Part shown: one piece after another, positions 24,657-35,369 of the stretch | How positions within the stretch are numbered: position 1 is the stretch's first letter | How the letters are laid out: each line of letters begins with the position of its first letter | Assembly: GCA_937965895.1 (NCBI GenBank) | Contig: CALCKS010000084.1 | Location: 1 to 47,321, forward strand | Source: an uncultured Campylobacter sp. | GTDB lineage: Bacteria; Campylobacterota; Campylobacteria; Campylobacterales; Campylobacteraceae | Direction: 5' to 3' | DNA: 47,321 nt | Made by a program: the position numbers and the translations under genes | Notes under the pieces: model-generated | Seen by the model: the letters and a program-made list of their open reading frames with translations, nothing else | The model's database searches: none | Told to the model about the DNA's origin: nothing

Positions 24657-25256
24657 ATGAAAAAGACGGTAATAACATTATGCGCGTTTGCGATCACTGC
24701 GGCGTTTGGGCTCTCTAACGAGGATTACGATAAATTTATAGCGCTAGACGATAGCGGAAAATATAAAGAAGCACTGGCCTTTATCAAACCTAAAGCCGAT
24801 AGCGGCGACGCTAGAGCCGTCGCGCTCGTAGGCTACCTATACGAGGTAAGGATGTCTAACATCGGCGAAGGCGTAAAATGGTATAAAAAAGCCATGGGGC
24901 TAAACGATTCGCTCGCCCACTCTAATATGGCGCGGATCTACTACCGCATGACGGATTATAAGCTAGCCGCGCAGACCTTTGAAAAGGCAAGCAAACTAGG
25001 CGACACTGGCGCGGACGCAATGCTAGGAAATATGTATCTAAACGGAGTACACTTTAAAAAAGACTACAAAAAAGCGCTCGTCTACATCCAAAAAGCCGTT
25101 GCCGATGACGATCCGCAGGCTCTAACCGATCTAGCTATATGCTATGAGAATAGCTACGGCGTCGCAAGGGATATGGATAAAGCCATGGAGTTTTACAAGC
25201 GCGGAGCGGCCCAAGGTAACGAATACGCCAAAAGAGCGCTAGAGAGGTTGCAGTAG
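24657..25256 (+). CDS. Periplasmic Sel1-repeat protein
   Basis: 199 aa. Residues 1-18 (MKKTVITLCAFAITAAFG) form a signal peptide. The rest consists of Sel1-like/TPR repeats with the pattern A..G...LG..Y, for example AVALVGYLYEVRMSNIGEGVKWYKKAM, DAMLGNMYLNGVHFKKDYKKALVYIQKAV and LAICYENSYGVARDMDKAMEFYKRGA. Such proteins act as scaffolds for protein contacts; in Helicobacter similar cysteine-rich ones are secreted, but this one has no Cys pairs. It starts one base after the stop of the lipoprotein gene, so the two form one unit. Confidence 0.85.
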   Translation: MKKTVITLCAFAITAAFGLSNEDYDKFIALDDSGKYKEALAFIKPKADSGDARAVALVGYLYEVRMSNIGEGVKWYKKAMGLNDSLAHSNMARIYYRMTDYKLAAQTFEKASKLGDTGADAMLGNMYLNGVHFKKDYKKALVYIQKAVADDDPQALTDLAICYENSYGVARDMDKAMEFYKRGAAQGNEYAKRALERLQ

Positions 25257-25464
25257 CCAAGGCTCGGCTGCCTGAGTTTTGACGATACCGACTTTATCCG
25301 TCTGGTAGCGGCGACTCGGGATATCCGGGAGAATAAATTTAGGCTCGCTTGAGCTCAAATTTTAGTTTTTAGTAAACCGGTCGATACTGGCGATCTGTTT
25401 ACCGACTTTGCCTCTACCAAATCACTCAAATTTGGGTAAATTTAAAACCCAAGCCGAGTCAAAT

Positions 25465-26286
25465 TTAATAAATAAAAAGCCCCGCGTCTTTTGCTTCGCC
25501 GACTTTGTCTGTTTTTACCCATGCCGCGATGTAGATGAAAAACGAAGCCACGAGCAAAAAGAAACCAAAGACTGCCAAAACACCGCTCGCCCACAGCAGC
25601 TCGCCTGCAAAAAACGTGCAAACGTAGGCACGAAAAAGTCCGTTTCTAGTTAGTCTCGCAAGCTCGAAAAAGACCTTGCCCCACACGAACGCGACATAGC
25701 CAAGTAGCAGTAGCGCGATAACGGTGACTAGCTTGGCGAGCGGATGAGCCGCGTCCGCCATATAGGACGCCAGCGTCGCCGTGACGTGAGCGACGAACAT
25801 CACAATCATCGCCTTGCCGTAGTTTACATGCAGATCCTCGCTGTGAGCGAGCCCGGCGACTCCGCCTAGCGCCGCATAGGTTAGCAGCGCGGCCGATATG
25901 ACGGCGAGATTATCCGCGATCTGTAGCGCCAGCCCCGAGTAGCTAGCGATAAAGTACGCATAGATCTTGATCACGGCCGGTACGATACCCGATGCGATAC
26001 CTAGCATCCTAGCCCGGTCAAACGCCGCACTCTCTTTTAGCGCAGCCTTCGTCTCCTCGCTTCTGGTATCCTTTACGGCGCGCTTTTCGCCCTCGTCTAC
26101 GACTACAAGCACATCTCTCGCAAACGCCCCGTCAGGCCGAAACGCCGCTCGCTCGCCGCCGCTAGGCCGCCCCGAGCGTACGTCTTCGAAGCTAAATTTA
26201 TAGTATTTGCCGTCATCGCCGATTATCGTCGTTTCGTTTATCGCTACGCCCTTCACCAACTCTCCTTTTTGCGTTTTTGCCGCCAT
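25465..26286 (-). CDS. Multi-pass membrane protein of unknown function
   Basis: 273 aa. The N-terminal 70 residues form a soluble part (KGVAINETTIIGDDGKYYKF, then GRPSGGERAAFRPDGAFARDVLVV) that resembles the small beta-barrel found before some TM2-type and other membrane proteins; this is weak. From about residue 95 there are five or six hydrophobic segments, for example AGLALQ, ALLTYAALGGVAGLA, MIVMFVAHVTATLASYM, LVTVIALLLLGYVAFVWG and GVLAVFGFFLLVASFFIYIAAWV. Minus strand, about 75 bases after the DUF3137-like gene and likely with it and lemA. No signature residues suggest a transported substrate. Confidence 0.7.
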   Translation of the reverse strand: MAAKTQKGELVKGVAINETTIIGDDGKYYKFSFEDVRSGRPSGGERAAFRPDGAFARDVLVVVDEGEKRAVKDTRSEETKAALKESAAFDRARMLGIASGIVPAVIKIYAYFIASYSGLALQIADNLAVISAALLTYAALGGVAGLAHSEDLHVNYGKAMIVMFVAHVTATLASYMADAAHPLAKLVTVIALLLLGYVAFVWGKVFFELARLTRNGLFRAYVCTFFAGELLWASGVLAVFGFFLLVASFFIYIAAWVKTDKVGEAKDAGLFIY

Positions 26287-26360
26287 GTTTTAGATTAGCC
26301 CGCTTGTTTGTATTTTTAGGGTGCGGGTTATGCCGCACGTCAAATTTGACGCCGCGCTCC

Positions 26361-27227
26361 CTAGTCCAGCCAAATTTTACGGTTTAGCCGCAGCTCCTCG
26401 ACGATACGCAAAAAGCTGCCAATCTCGTCTTTGTAAAATCTATTCGCACCCTTGCCCACGAGCGGACGGCGTAGATCAGGCTCGAAGTTATCGCGCCCCG
26501 TACGGATCGCCATGCAGATCTTATCCCCGGTCAGCACGATGTTTATAGGGCGGTGAAATCTCGTTTTTAGCAGTTTTAAATTTTCCATCAGGCTAGGCGT
26601 GAGCGCGTATCTAGCCTCGATCTGATCGGTCGTATAGACGCGAAATAGCCGCTCAAACTCCGCGTCGTCCATCCTCGCGCGCTTGCCGCCGTAGTCCCTA
26701 AAATCATCCGTTCCGCTGCAAATTTGCGTGACGCCCTTTAGTCGTTTAGGAAAATCGGCAACGAACAAAATCCCCGCAAAAAGTATCCTGTGCGTCTCGT
26801 TTCCGTGCAGATCCTCTTTGATGCTTATCGCCTCTACGTCGCTAAATTTGACCCGCACGCCCTCTATCTGCCCGAAAATCAGGTCGTTACCCGAGTATTT
26901 GTCGATGTCAAAATCATAAATCATATAAAGATAATCGCTCTCTACGTATTCGCCAGGATAATACGTGAGACCGCAGTCCTCCACGATGCTCCTCACGACC
27001 TTTCGCTTAAATTTAAACGTAAAGCTATCGGTAAAAATACTCTCGAAAAAATAGTACATCGCAGCCCCGCAGACTACAAACGCGCCCGCGCTAAGGGCGG
27101 CGTTTTGTGCGGCTAGATAAAGTAGCCAAGCCACCGCGGCGGCGACGAAGACGCAGGTGAGCTTTAGCCTAAAAAGCGAACGCAAAACCTTTTGCCGCTC
27201 AAGCTCTAGCAAGACCAAATCGTCCAT
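26361..27227 (-). CDS. DUF3137-like membrane protein
   Basis: 288 aa. Residues 1-20 are cytoplasmic; two adjacent membrane segments follow (about 24-42 and 46-64), then a soluble domain of about 220 residues. The plan and the neighbouring lemA fit DUF3137, a family that often sits beside lemA. The soluble part contains DYLYMIYDFDIDKYSGNDLIFGQIEGVRVKFSDVEA and ends near RRPLVGKGANRFYKDEIGSFLRIVEEL, typical of this family. No enzymatic motif seen. ATG start at 27227. Role unknown, perhaps envelope-related. Confidence 0.75.
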   Translation of the reverse strand: MDDLVLLELERQKVLRSLFRLKLTCVFVAAAVAWLLYLAAQNAALSAGAFVVCGAAMYYFFESIFTDSFTFKFKRKVVRSIVEDCGLTYYPGEYVESDYLYMIYDFDIDKYSGNDLIFGQIEGVRVKFSDVEAISIKEDLHGNETHRILFAGILFVADFPKRLKGVTQICSGTDDFRDYGGKRARMDDAEFERLFRVYTTDQIEARYALTPSLMENLKLLKTRFHRPINIVLTGDKICMAIRTGRDNFEPDLRRPLVGKGANRFYKDEIGSFLRIVEELRLNRKIWLD

Positions 27228-27490
27228 TTTTGCTCCTATTTTCGTTTAACGCCATTTTTGCAAATTTGGCTATTTTTCGTTCGCGTTTTGAGCTTTTTAA
27301 ACCGCTTAAATTTAAGCTCTTTTTTGCCGGCGGCGACGCTTCAAATTCGGATCAAATTTGCCGCCTAAATTTACCGCCCGCGCCGCTTTTTTACATTCAA
27401 ATTTGACGAGCCGACAAAGCCCGCTTGTATTTTAGGAGCGCAGTTGAAGCACTCAAATTTAACGTCAAATTTGACCAAACGAGCGCAAAT

Positions 27491-28045
27491 TTAGCGGTTA
27501 AAAAGCTCGTGCACGTCGTGCGGATCGTCTTGACCCTTTGGTACCTCGAAAAACGCCGCCTTGTGAAACCTCGCCCAGCTAGCGACGAGATTTGACGGAA
27601 ACATCTCCACGGCGTTGTTATAGTCGGTCACTGCGGCGTTGTATGCGCGGCGAGCGGCGGAGATCTGCTCCTCGATCTCGTTTAGCGTCTTTTGCAGGTG
27701 CATGACGTTTTCGTTGGCTTTGAGCTCGGGGTAGTTCTCGACGACGACGTTGAGCTTTGAGATAAGGTTTGACAGCTCGCCGTTTAGCGCAAATCTCTGC
27801 TCGTCGCCCGCGGCCTTTTGGATGCCGCTTCTAAGCGCGGAGATGTTTTCTAGCAGCTCGCGCTCGTGCGTGATGTATTGCTTGACGGTAGCGACGAGGT
27901 TTGGGATGAGGTCAAAGCGCCTTTTTAGCTGCGTATCGACGCCCGATCTGATGTTTGAGACCTGGTTGCGCTTGCCGACTAGAGAGTTGTAGACCGAGAT
28001 GACGATGAGCGCGAGAACGGCGATGATGCCTAGGACGATGTACAT
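27491..28045 (-). CDS. lemA: LemA family protein
   Basis: 184 aa. One N-terminal membrane helix (about residues 3-20), then a long helical bundle. Family core: YNSLVGKRNQV, IRSGVDTQLKRRFDLIPNLVATVKQYITHERELLE, NENVMHLQKTLNEIEEQISAARRAYNAAVTDYNNAVEMFPSNLVA. ATG behind AAAGGAG. The family is widespread and of uncertain role; in other bacteria it is tied to envelope stress or to neighbouring membrane proteins. A 263-base gap to the next minus-strand gene carries no ORF. Confidence 0.93.
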   Translation of the reverse strand: MYIVLGIIAVLALIVISVYNSLVGKRNQVSNIRSGVDTQLKRRFDLIPNLVATVKQYITHERELLENISALRSGIQKAAGDEQRFALNGELSNLISKLNVVVENYPELKANENVMHLQKTLNEIEEQISAARRAYNAAVTDYNNAVEMFPSNLVASWARFHKAAFFEVPKGQDDPHDVHELFNR

Positions 28046-29009
28046 TTTACTCCTTTGATTTAACTTTTGTTTTGATTATATCAAAAAGCTGCTGAAACCG
28101 GAAAATTATACTCGTTTTTGCCGCGCTAGATGCTAGGTCGCTCGGGATTTGCTAACAAAATGCTAAATTTCGCTTACCCTTGCAAAAGCCGCTTTGCGAG
28201 CAAATCTCGGATAAAAGGGCTAATTGCCGTAAAATCAAGACGAGCGGCCGATTTTTGCACTTAAATTTAGGCTTAAAAACGCAAAATACGCTTTTGGATA
28301 AACCGTTTGTGCACTTTGCGTTACGGGCGAATTGAGTCTTATTTTTAAACAAAAATCAAAGCAGATATGCGCAGGCAAAAACGACTCGGCGCAAGGTCAT
28401 GCCGGGCAGCGACGATAGGCGGGTAAAATCTAGCCTATAAATTTTCGCCTACACGGGCGACATAGCCCTTTGCCACGATAAATTCGTATCTTTTTGAGGG
28501 TGATTTTACGCGAGCTAACGGCTAAATCATCGCAAATTTTGCGTCGTTTAAGCCGCAAGAGCAAAAATAGCGTTTTTAAGCACGCCAAAAAGAGCGCGAA
28601 CCGCAATTTTATCGCGGTTTCAGAGTTTTAAGCTGCAAGAGCAAAACTAGCTTTAAGCGGCAAAATCGCCTAGCCGTAAAATCCGTCCCGCGCGTTTTGC
28701 GTTTAGGCGAGAAAATTACCGCTCGCGCCCTACGCGAAATTTAGCTGTTTCGCCGATTTGCCCGCTAAAGATAGGCAAATTTACGCCCGCTAGCAAACCC
28801 AGAAGGCAAAAGCGCGGATTTGCGCCGCGCACAAACGGCAAATTTGCGACTTTGCGCCGTAAGGCAAAAACCAAAACTAGCCAAAAGGCGCAAATTTAAG
28901 GTGCGCATAAAAACCAAACCAAAGCGCTTTAACCTTTTAAAGCTCGCAAAGTTTGCCGCAAACCCGCTTTTACCGCGTCTTGCGCAATAAATTGCGGGAT
29001 ACTAGCAAA
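28046..29009. other. Long stretch without genes
   Basis: About 960 bases between lemA and a TonB receptor gene. Short open frames do not look like proteins. Two imperfect copies of a 23-base sequence (28549-28571 and 28629-28651; two mismatches) are spaced 80 bases apart, and a hairpin AACCGC/GCGGTT lies between them (28599-28619). Rich in AAATTTG words. No tRNA or recognisable RNA gene. Confidence 0.5.
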
Positions 29010-31520
29010 TCACCACTTCATACCCGCTTCCAACCAAAAGTTGCGGCCAAGGCCGTACTCGTAGTAGTTGCCCTCGTTTGAGGCGATAAATTTTTTGTTT
29101 AAAAGATTATTTATATCAAGATTTACAAACGCTCGAAAATCGCCGGCCAGCCGCCTTTCATAACCTATGCGCATATCCCAAGTCGCGTATGCGGGCAGCT
29201 TTTGTCGCTCGTAGACGTATATCCCGCGCGTTCTATTCCAGCCGCCTAGCAGCGCGTCCGTTTTGCTCGTATAATTTATGAAATTTGAAACGCTAAAGCC
29301 GCTAAATTTAGCCGAGTGACGAAATTTGGCGGTAAAAGGCACATGGTAATCAACGACGGGTAGTTCGCTTTTTTTGATGATTTTTCCGTTATACGAGACG
29401 TCGTCGTTCATCTCGTCGTCTTCGTAATCCGTAAAGCTCCTGCTTTGCTTCGTAAAGCTTAGCGAGCCCTCAAAATCGTTTTTTATGCCCCAAATTTCGA
29501 TCGGAGCGATGTTTGCCGCGCTTAAGGTTACGATGTCGCGCTTGCTTTGCCCCTCGTTGGTAAATATAGAATATCCGTTTCCGTAGCCAGGTAGCGGCTC
29601 TCTTACGTATTTCGTCGCTACTTCGTCGCGGCCTTGGCGTCTTACGTATTTTAGATTTAGCCTCGCGTTGCCGACGTCGCCGCGATAATACGCGCTAAAT
29701 TCATCATCGTAAGGCGTCTTTAGCTCTCTGATCGGGTAACGGTCCCTATCGTAATCACCGCACACGTAGGGTGCGCCGTATGAACCTCTAGTGCAAGTTT
29801 TATTCATTTTATAGATGCCATTATACATCTTGTACGCGAAAAAATTTCGCCCGTAGTAGCGGTTTAACCCGAGTCCTACAAAATTTTTATCCGCGAATTC
29901 ATACTCGGCTAGCAACCTCGGGGCCAAATTTACGTCGTTATTATCGCCGTTTCGCTCGATGCGAAGTCCGGGGCGAAATTTAAACGCGCCAAACCTCATC
30001 TCGTCTTCGAGATAAAGGGCGAGATTGGTCTGCGTAGCCTTGGTTTTTACGGCGTAGTAGTAGGTTTTTCTCGATAGATATTGACCGACCGCGCCCTGGG
30101 ATGCGAAGCTATCGTCTATGACGCAAGTTTTATCCCCCGGCTCGCACGCGCCCGTTAGCGACTTTGGGGCGCTGTTGTGAACGTAGGTTTTGGGTATCTC
30201 GTAACCGCCGATTTGCCTAGTTAGCTCAAAGCCCGATTTTATCAGATGCACCGCGCTAAAAGCGTCAAATTCTTTCATGCTCGCATCAAATTTATACGAG
30301 AGAGTATTCTGCTTTTGGGTAAAGTCGTTATACCCGCCGATGCCCGCACTCCCGCTCGTACTCCAGTTTTTGACGTTTGAGGATTTGTAGATATAATACT
30401 CGGTATCATGCTCATAGTCGCGGCTGTTTTGCGAGGCGGAGTAGCTAAGCGTCTGTTCTAAAAATACCCCCTCAAGATCGGCCTGCGCCTCGAGCGTTGC
30501 GACGTAACCGCCGTATTTTAGCGTGAGCTGGGAGTCTAGGTACCGCTTGGCGGAGGTGTAGTTATCTAGCCTGGAGTACAAAAAACTCGGCTTTAGCGTA
30601 AATTTATCGCTCACGCCCCAAACGCCTTTTACGAAAAGATTATCATTAGTCTGCCTGTCGTCCGGAAACGAGTATAAATTTTGATTTATCTGTTTTTTGT
30701 TATAGTGGTTTTCTATGACGGAGCGGTGCCTCGAGTAGTCTAGCAAAAGGCCGAAATTCTGCGTCAAATACCCTTCGGCGCCGACTCTATATCTGCGCTT
30801 TTTAAAGTCGCTCATATCGGCCAGATCGCCGTCGTCGTATCTTTGCGTGGCGGAGGCGTCTTTATAAATTTTGCTCCAATCCCCGCCCGTATAAGAGTAG
30901 CTAAGTACGCCGTGAAAGCCGCTTTTGGGGTCTCTGGTTTTAGCATTTACTGCGCCTCCTTGAAAGCCGCCGTATCTAGCCGAGACCGCACTATCTAGCA
31001 CCTCGACGCTACCTAGCAGATCCGTATCTACGCTCATGGCTTGCGAGCCTATCGTGCTGTCGCTCCAGATGTTGTTGTGGTTATTCCGCGTGCGTTTTTT
31101 AGGGTCTAGGTCGTTATTTATGCTTGCGCCGTCTAGGGTAAAGTTGTTTTGATAGTAGCTCGCGCCGTTTATGCTGATATCTTGCGGAGCCAGCTCGCCC
31201 GCGCGCACGCTTTTGGCGTTTTTTGCGCTAAAGGCGACGTTTGGATTGCCTTTTAAAAGATCGGTTATGCCGTGATTTTTAGACGTTATCAGATCCATAT
31301 CCGCACGCGTTAGTTTTCCTGGTTCTTTCGTAGCGTTGGCGTCGGCGCTGACCTCGACTTTATCCAGTACGACCTCCGCGGCGTTTAGCGTACTAAAATT
31401 TAACGCCTTTAAAGCGGTTAAATTTAAAGAGCCTTGATGGGCGTCGCGACTCTCGGCCAAATGCGAAAGCGGCAAATTTAGCGCCGCGACTGCTACGAAA
31501 AGACTAGCCGTTTTTTTCAT
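29010..31520 (-). CDS. TonB-dependent outer-membrane receptor
   Basis: 836 aa. Signal peptide at about residues 1-21. The plug domain (about 55-200) includes DISINGASYYQNNFTLDGASINNDLDPK and the receptor signature SVEVLDSAVSARYGGFQGGAVNAKT; a 22-strand-type barrel fills the rest and ends in aromatic-rich GLGRNFWLEAGMKW, ending in Trp as these proteins often do. Two Cys pairs, in CEPGDKTC and CTRGSYGAPYVC, probably close extracellular loops. Ligand not known. It lies downstream of two HMA-domain proteins on the same strand, 350 bases away, hinting at a metal or metal-chelate substrate; this is inference only. ATG behind AAGGATAATT. Confidence 0.92.
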   Translation of the reverse strand: MKKTASLFVAVAALNLPLSHLAESRDAHQGSLNLTALKALNFSTLNAAEVVLDKVEVSADANATKEPGKLTRADMDLITSKNHGITDLLKGNPNVAFSAKNAKSVRAGELAPQDISINGASYYQNNFTLDGASINNDLDPKKRTRNNHNNIWSDSTIGSQAMSVDTDLLGSVEVLDSAVSARYGGFQGGAVNAKTRDPKSGFHGVLSYSYTGGDWSKIYKDASATQRYDDGDLADMSDFKKRRYRVGAEGYLTQNFGLLLDYSRHRSVIENHYNKKQINQNLYSFPDDRQTNDNLFVKGVWGVSDKFTLKPSFLYSRLDNYTSAKRYLDSQLTLKYGGYVATLEAQADLEGVFLEQTLSYSASQNSRDYEHDTEYYIYKSSNVKNWSTSGSAGIGGYNDFTQKQNTLSYKFDASMKEFDAFSAVHLIKSGFELTRQIGGYEIPKTYVHNSAPKSLTGACEPGDKTCVIDDSFASQGAVGQYLSRKTYYYAVKTKATQTNLALYLEDEMRFGAFKFRPGLRIERNGDNNDVNLAPRLLAEYEFADKNFVGLGLNRYYGRNFFAYKMYNGIYKMNKTCTRGSYGAPYVCGDYDRDRYPIRELKTPYDDEFSAYYRGDVGNARLNLKYVRRQGRDEVATKYVREPLPGYGNGYSIFTNEGQSKRDIVTLSAANIAPIEIWGIKNDFEGSLSFTKQSRSFTDYEDDEMNDDVSYNGKIIKKSELPVVDYHVPFTAKFRHSAKFSGFSVSNFINYTSKTDALLGGWNRTRGIYVYERQKLPAYATWDMRIGYERRLAGDFRAFVNLDINNLLNKKFIASNEGNYYEYGLGRNFWLEAGMKW

Positions 31521-31872
31521 AATTATCCTTAGTTAAATTTATTTGTCGGTTTTGGGCGTTTGCGTCAAAACCGCGTATTTTAGGCGGCGATAAATTTTAC
31601 TCGCCTTACATTTTAGCTTTGAACGGTTGCTAAAATTTGGCTAAATTTACGCCGCAAAATTTGTAAAAAGGCGGCTATTTGCGATTTGCACTCGTAGCGA
31701 TTAGGCTTTGTTTTTTAAACGCGCGTTTAAACCGCAAATTTAAATAAAAAACACTGCCGAAATTTATTCGCCACTTAAAGAAGCTACGCCAAGCAGGTTT
31801 GCTAAGCTCTAAAGCCGCTTTTGCTAAAAATCCAAAAGCCGCGCTAAGAGTTAAATTTATCCCGCGCGGGCG
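31521..31872. other. Intergenic region upstream of the TonB receptor
   Basis: 352 bases, AT-rich and full of AAATTTG/AAATTTAA words, no ORF. Probably holds the receptor promoter and leader. No clear -35/-10 pair or metal-regulator box was found by eye. Confidence 0.4.
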
Positions 31873-32139
31873 TTATTTTTCAGACTTTAAAACCGCTTGA
31901 TAGCCTTGTTTTTTGAGCGCTTCTACGACCGTATTTTCCGCAAAGTCGTCCTGGACGACGATATCGGCCGTTTTAGCCTCCAAATTTACCTCGAATTTCT
32001 TCACGCCGTTAAGCGTACTTAGCGTCTGCGTGATGACCTCGTAGCAGCTCACGCAGGACATATTGGGTATCTCGTAAACTAGCGTCTTATCCGCAAATGC
32101 CGCCGCGCAAAGCGCCAGTGCTAGAGCTAACTTTTTCAT
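31873..32139 (-). CDS. Periplasmic heavy-metal-associated (HMA) protein, copy 1
   Basis: 88 aa. Signal peptide MKKLALALALCAAAFA, then a single HMA ferredoxin-like domain with the metal-binding motif MSCVSC in its first loop. MerP- and CopZ-like domains of this kind bind Cu(I), Hg(II) or similar soft metals through the two cysteines. Its ATG overlaps the stop of the second HMA gene (ATGA), so they are co-translated. With the signal peptide it should work in the periplasm, possibly passing metal to a partner. Confidence 0.85.
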   Translation of the reverse strand: MKKLALALALCAAAFADKTLVYEIPNMSCVSCYEVITQTLSTLNGVKKFEVNLEAKTADIVVQDDFAENTVVEALKKQGYQAVLKSEK

Positions 32140-32396
32140 TCTTTGATACCGACTTTGTATTTTTTGGCTTGGATCGCGTGCACGATGTCCATCACGTTTA
32201 CGCCGCTATCTGCGGTGATGTTTACGTCCTTGCTTTTTAGATCAAAGCTCACTGCGGTGACGCCCTTGACGCCTTTTGCGGCATCTTCGATTTTCTTGGC
32301 GCAACCGCCGCAGTTCATATTCGGTACGTTTAGTTCGTAGGTTTGCTCTGCAAAAACAGCGCCGCAAATCGCCGCTAAAAGTAAAATTTTCTTCAT
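32136..32396 (-). CDS. Periplasmic heavy-metal-associated (HMA) protein, copy 2
   Basis: 86 aa from the second of two adjacent ATGs (32396), which is best spaced from AAGGAG; the open frame extends further upstream to 32438. Signal peptide MKKILLLAAICGAVFA, then one HMA domain with MNCGGC. Similar in plan to the next gene, which suggests an old tandem duplication, although the two differ clearly in sequence. An AT-rich inverted repeat lies just upstream. Confidence 0.85.
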   Translation of the reverse strand: MKKILLLAAICGAVFAEQTYELNVPNMNCGGCAKKIEDAAKGVKGVTAVSFDLKSKDVNITADSGVNVMDIVHAIQAKKYKVGIKE

Positions 32397-32419
32397 CATC
32401 GCTCCTTGAAAATAATATT

Positions 32420-32437
32420 TGATATGAAATTGTATCA
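32420..32437. promoter_or_regulatory. Inverted repeat upstream of the HMA genes
   Basis: TGATA-N8-TATCA, a perfect 5-bp dyad 24 bases before the HMA start codon, overlapping a TACAAT -10-like box on the minus strand. Candidate operator; regulator not identified. Confidence 0.4.
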
Positions 32438-32582
32438 CTATATTTCTTATATATTTATTATTTTCTATTTATATTAAAATGTAATATAATTTACTTTTTT
32501 CTTATATTTCAAACCAAAATTTGACGATAAATTCGAGCGGACTTAAGATGGGTAAAAATGTGCGAGAGAGTATCTAGAAGCA

Positions 32583-32622
32583 AAATTTAGCCCACAAAAG
32601 TGCAAATTTGCAGGCTAAATTT
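32583..32622 (-). terminator. Terminator of typA
   Basis: Arms at 32583-32592 and 32613-32622 form a perfect 10-bp stem; a 12-bp palindrome TGCAAATTTGCA sits in the loop. On the minus strand it follows the typA stop by seven bases and runs into TTTT. Confidence 0.6.
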
Positions 32623-32629
32623 ATAAAAT

Positions 32630-34438
<1,809 letters not shown>

Positions 34439-34524
34439 ATTTTTCTCCGTTTTAAACTTTTAAAGCGCGGATATACGCGTTTTGATAAGAGACCGATTAT
34501 ACCCAAAACTTGCTAAAAAAAAAT

Positions 34525-34569
34525 TTATAACCGAAATTTAATCTAACATTTAGCTTTATACGGTTATAA
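34525..34569. promoter_or_regulatory. Divergent promoter region with long inverted repeat
   Basis: TTATAACCG (34525-34533) and CGGTTATAA (34561-34569) are a perfect 9-bp dyad with a 27-base spacer. One arm overlaps a plus-strand TATAAT (34565-34570) for the siderophore operon, the other a minus-strand TATAAA for typA. The dyad could be an operator for both. No clear Fur box was found, although iron control of the operon is expected. Confidence 0.5.
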
Positions 34570-34604
34570 TATTTAATATCAATTAAACGCCCTAAGGTAA
34601 ATTT

Positions 34605-35369
34605 ATGTTGAAAACCCGAAACGTCGGCTTTAAAATCTCAAACAAAACGATACTAAATCAAATAAATTTAGAATTCAAAAGCGGTAAAATTTACGGACTC
34701 ATCGGGCATAACGGCTCGGGAAAATCTTCTCTTATTAAAATTTTAGCCAATCAGCAAAAAAAATATTCCGGGCAAGTGCTTTTGCTGGATAAAAATATCA
34801 AAGAATATCGCGCTAAAGATTTTGCCAAAAAGCTCGCGTATTTACCGCAAAATTTACCCGATGCGGCCGACGTTAGCGGATTTGAGCTCGTATCGATGGG
34901 CAGATACGCTCATCAAAGCGGCTTTTTGCGCGACGAAAAAAACGACGAACGCATAGTTTTGGAGGCTTTGGAAACGACCGGAACGCTTAAATTTAAAGAC
35001 CAAGAGGTGCGCACCTTATCCGGCGGCGAGCGTTCTAGGTTGTTTTTGGCGATGCTACTGGCTCAACAAAGCGATTTTTTGCTTTTAGACGAGCCTTTGG
35101 CTCCGCTTGATATCTCTTTTCAGATCGAGGTTATGCAACTTATTTCCAGGCTGGGCAAAGAGCTCAAAAAAGGTGTTATTATCGTTATTCACGATATAAA
35201 TTTAGCCGCTACGTATTGCGATTATCTCATAGCCTTGAAAAAGGGCGAGGTGATCTTTAACGCCGATGCAAAAGAGATAATGAACAGCGAGCGCCTGGCG
35301 CAAATTTACGGCGTAAAGGCGAGCATCGTTCCTCATCCTACCCAAAACCGACTAGCGGCGGTTTTTTGA
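34605..35369 (+). CDS. Ferric-siderophore ABC transporter, ATPase (FhuC/FecE type)
   Basis: 254 aa. Powers import of iron-siderophore through the inner membrane. Walker A GLIGHNGSGKSS, Q-loop YLPQNLP, signature LSGGERSR, Walker B FLLLDEP with the following LAPLDISF, and an H-loop VIHDINLA, all in order. ATG with AAGG upstream. First gene of the four-gene iron operon; its TGA shares one base with the start of the next gene (TGATG). Confidence 0.94.
   Translation: MLKTRNVGFKISNKTILNQINLEFKSGKIYGLIGHNGSGKSSLIKILANQQKKYSGQVLLLDKNIKEYRAKDFAKKLAYLPQNLPDAADVSGFELVSMGRYAHQSGFLRDEKNDERIVLEALETTGTLKFKDQEVRTLSGGERSRLFLAMLLAQQSDFLLLDEPLAPLDISFQIEVMQLISRLGKELKKGVIIVIHDINLAATYCDYLIALKKGEVIFNADAKEIMNSERLAQIYGVKASIVPHPTQNRLAAVF

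Noticed and set aside
28152..28352. Minus-strand open frame of 66 codons in the long gene-free stretch
   Set aside because: Its composition is not protein-like, it has no ribosome binding site, and it shows no recognisable motif.
34571..34592. AT-rich stretch that could be a Fur box upstream of the siderophore operon
   Set aside because: It does not form a convincing dyad resembling the known Campylobacter Fur sites; only general iron control is inferred.
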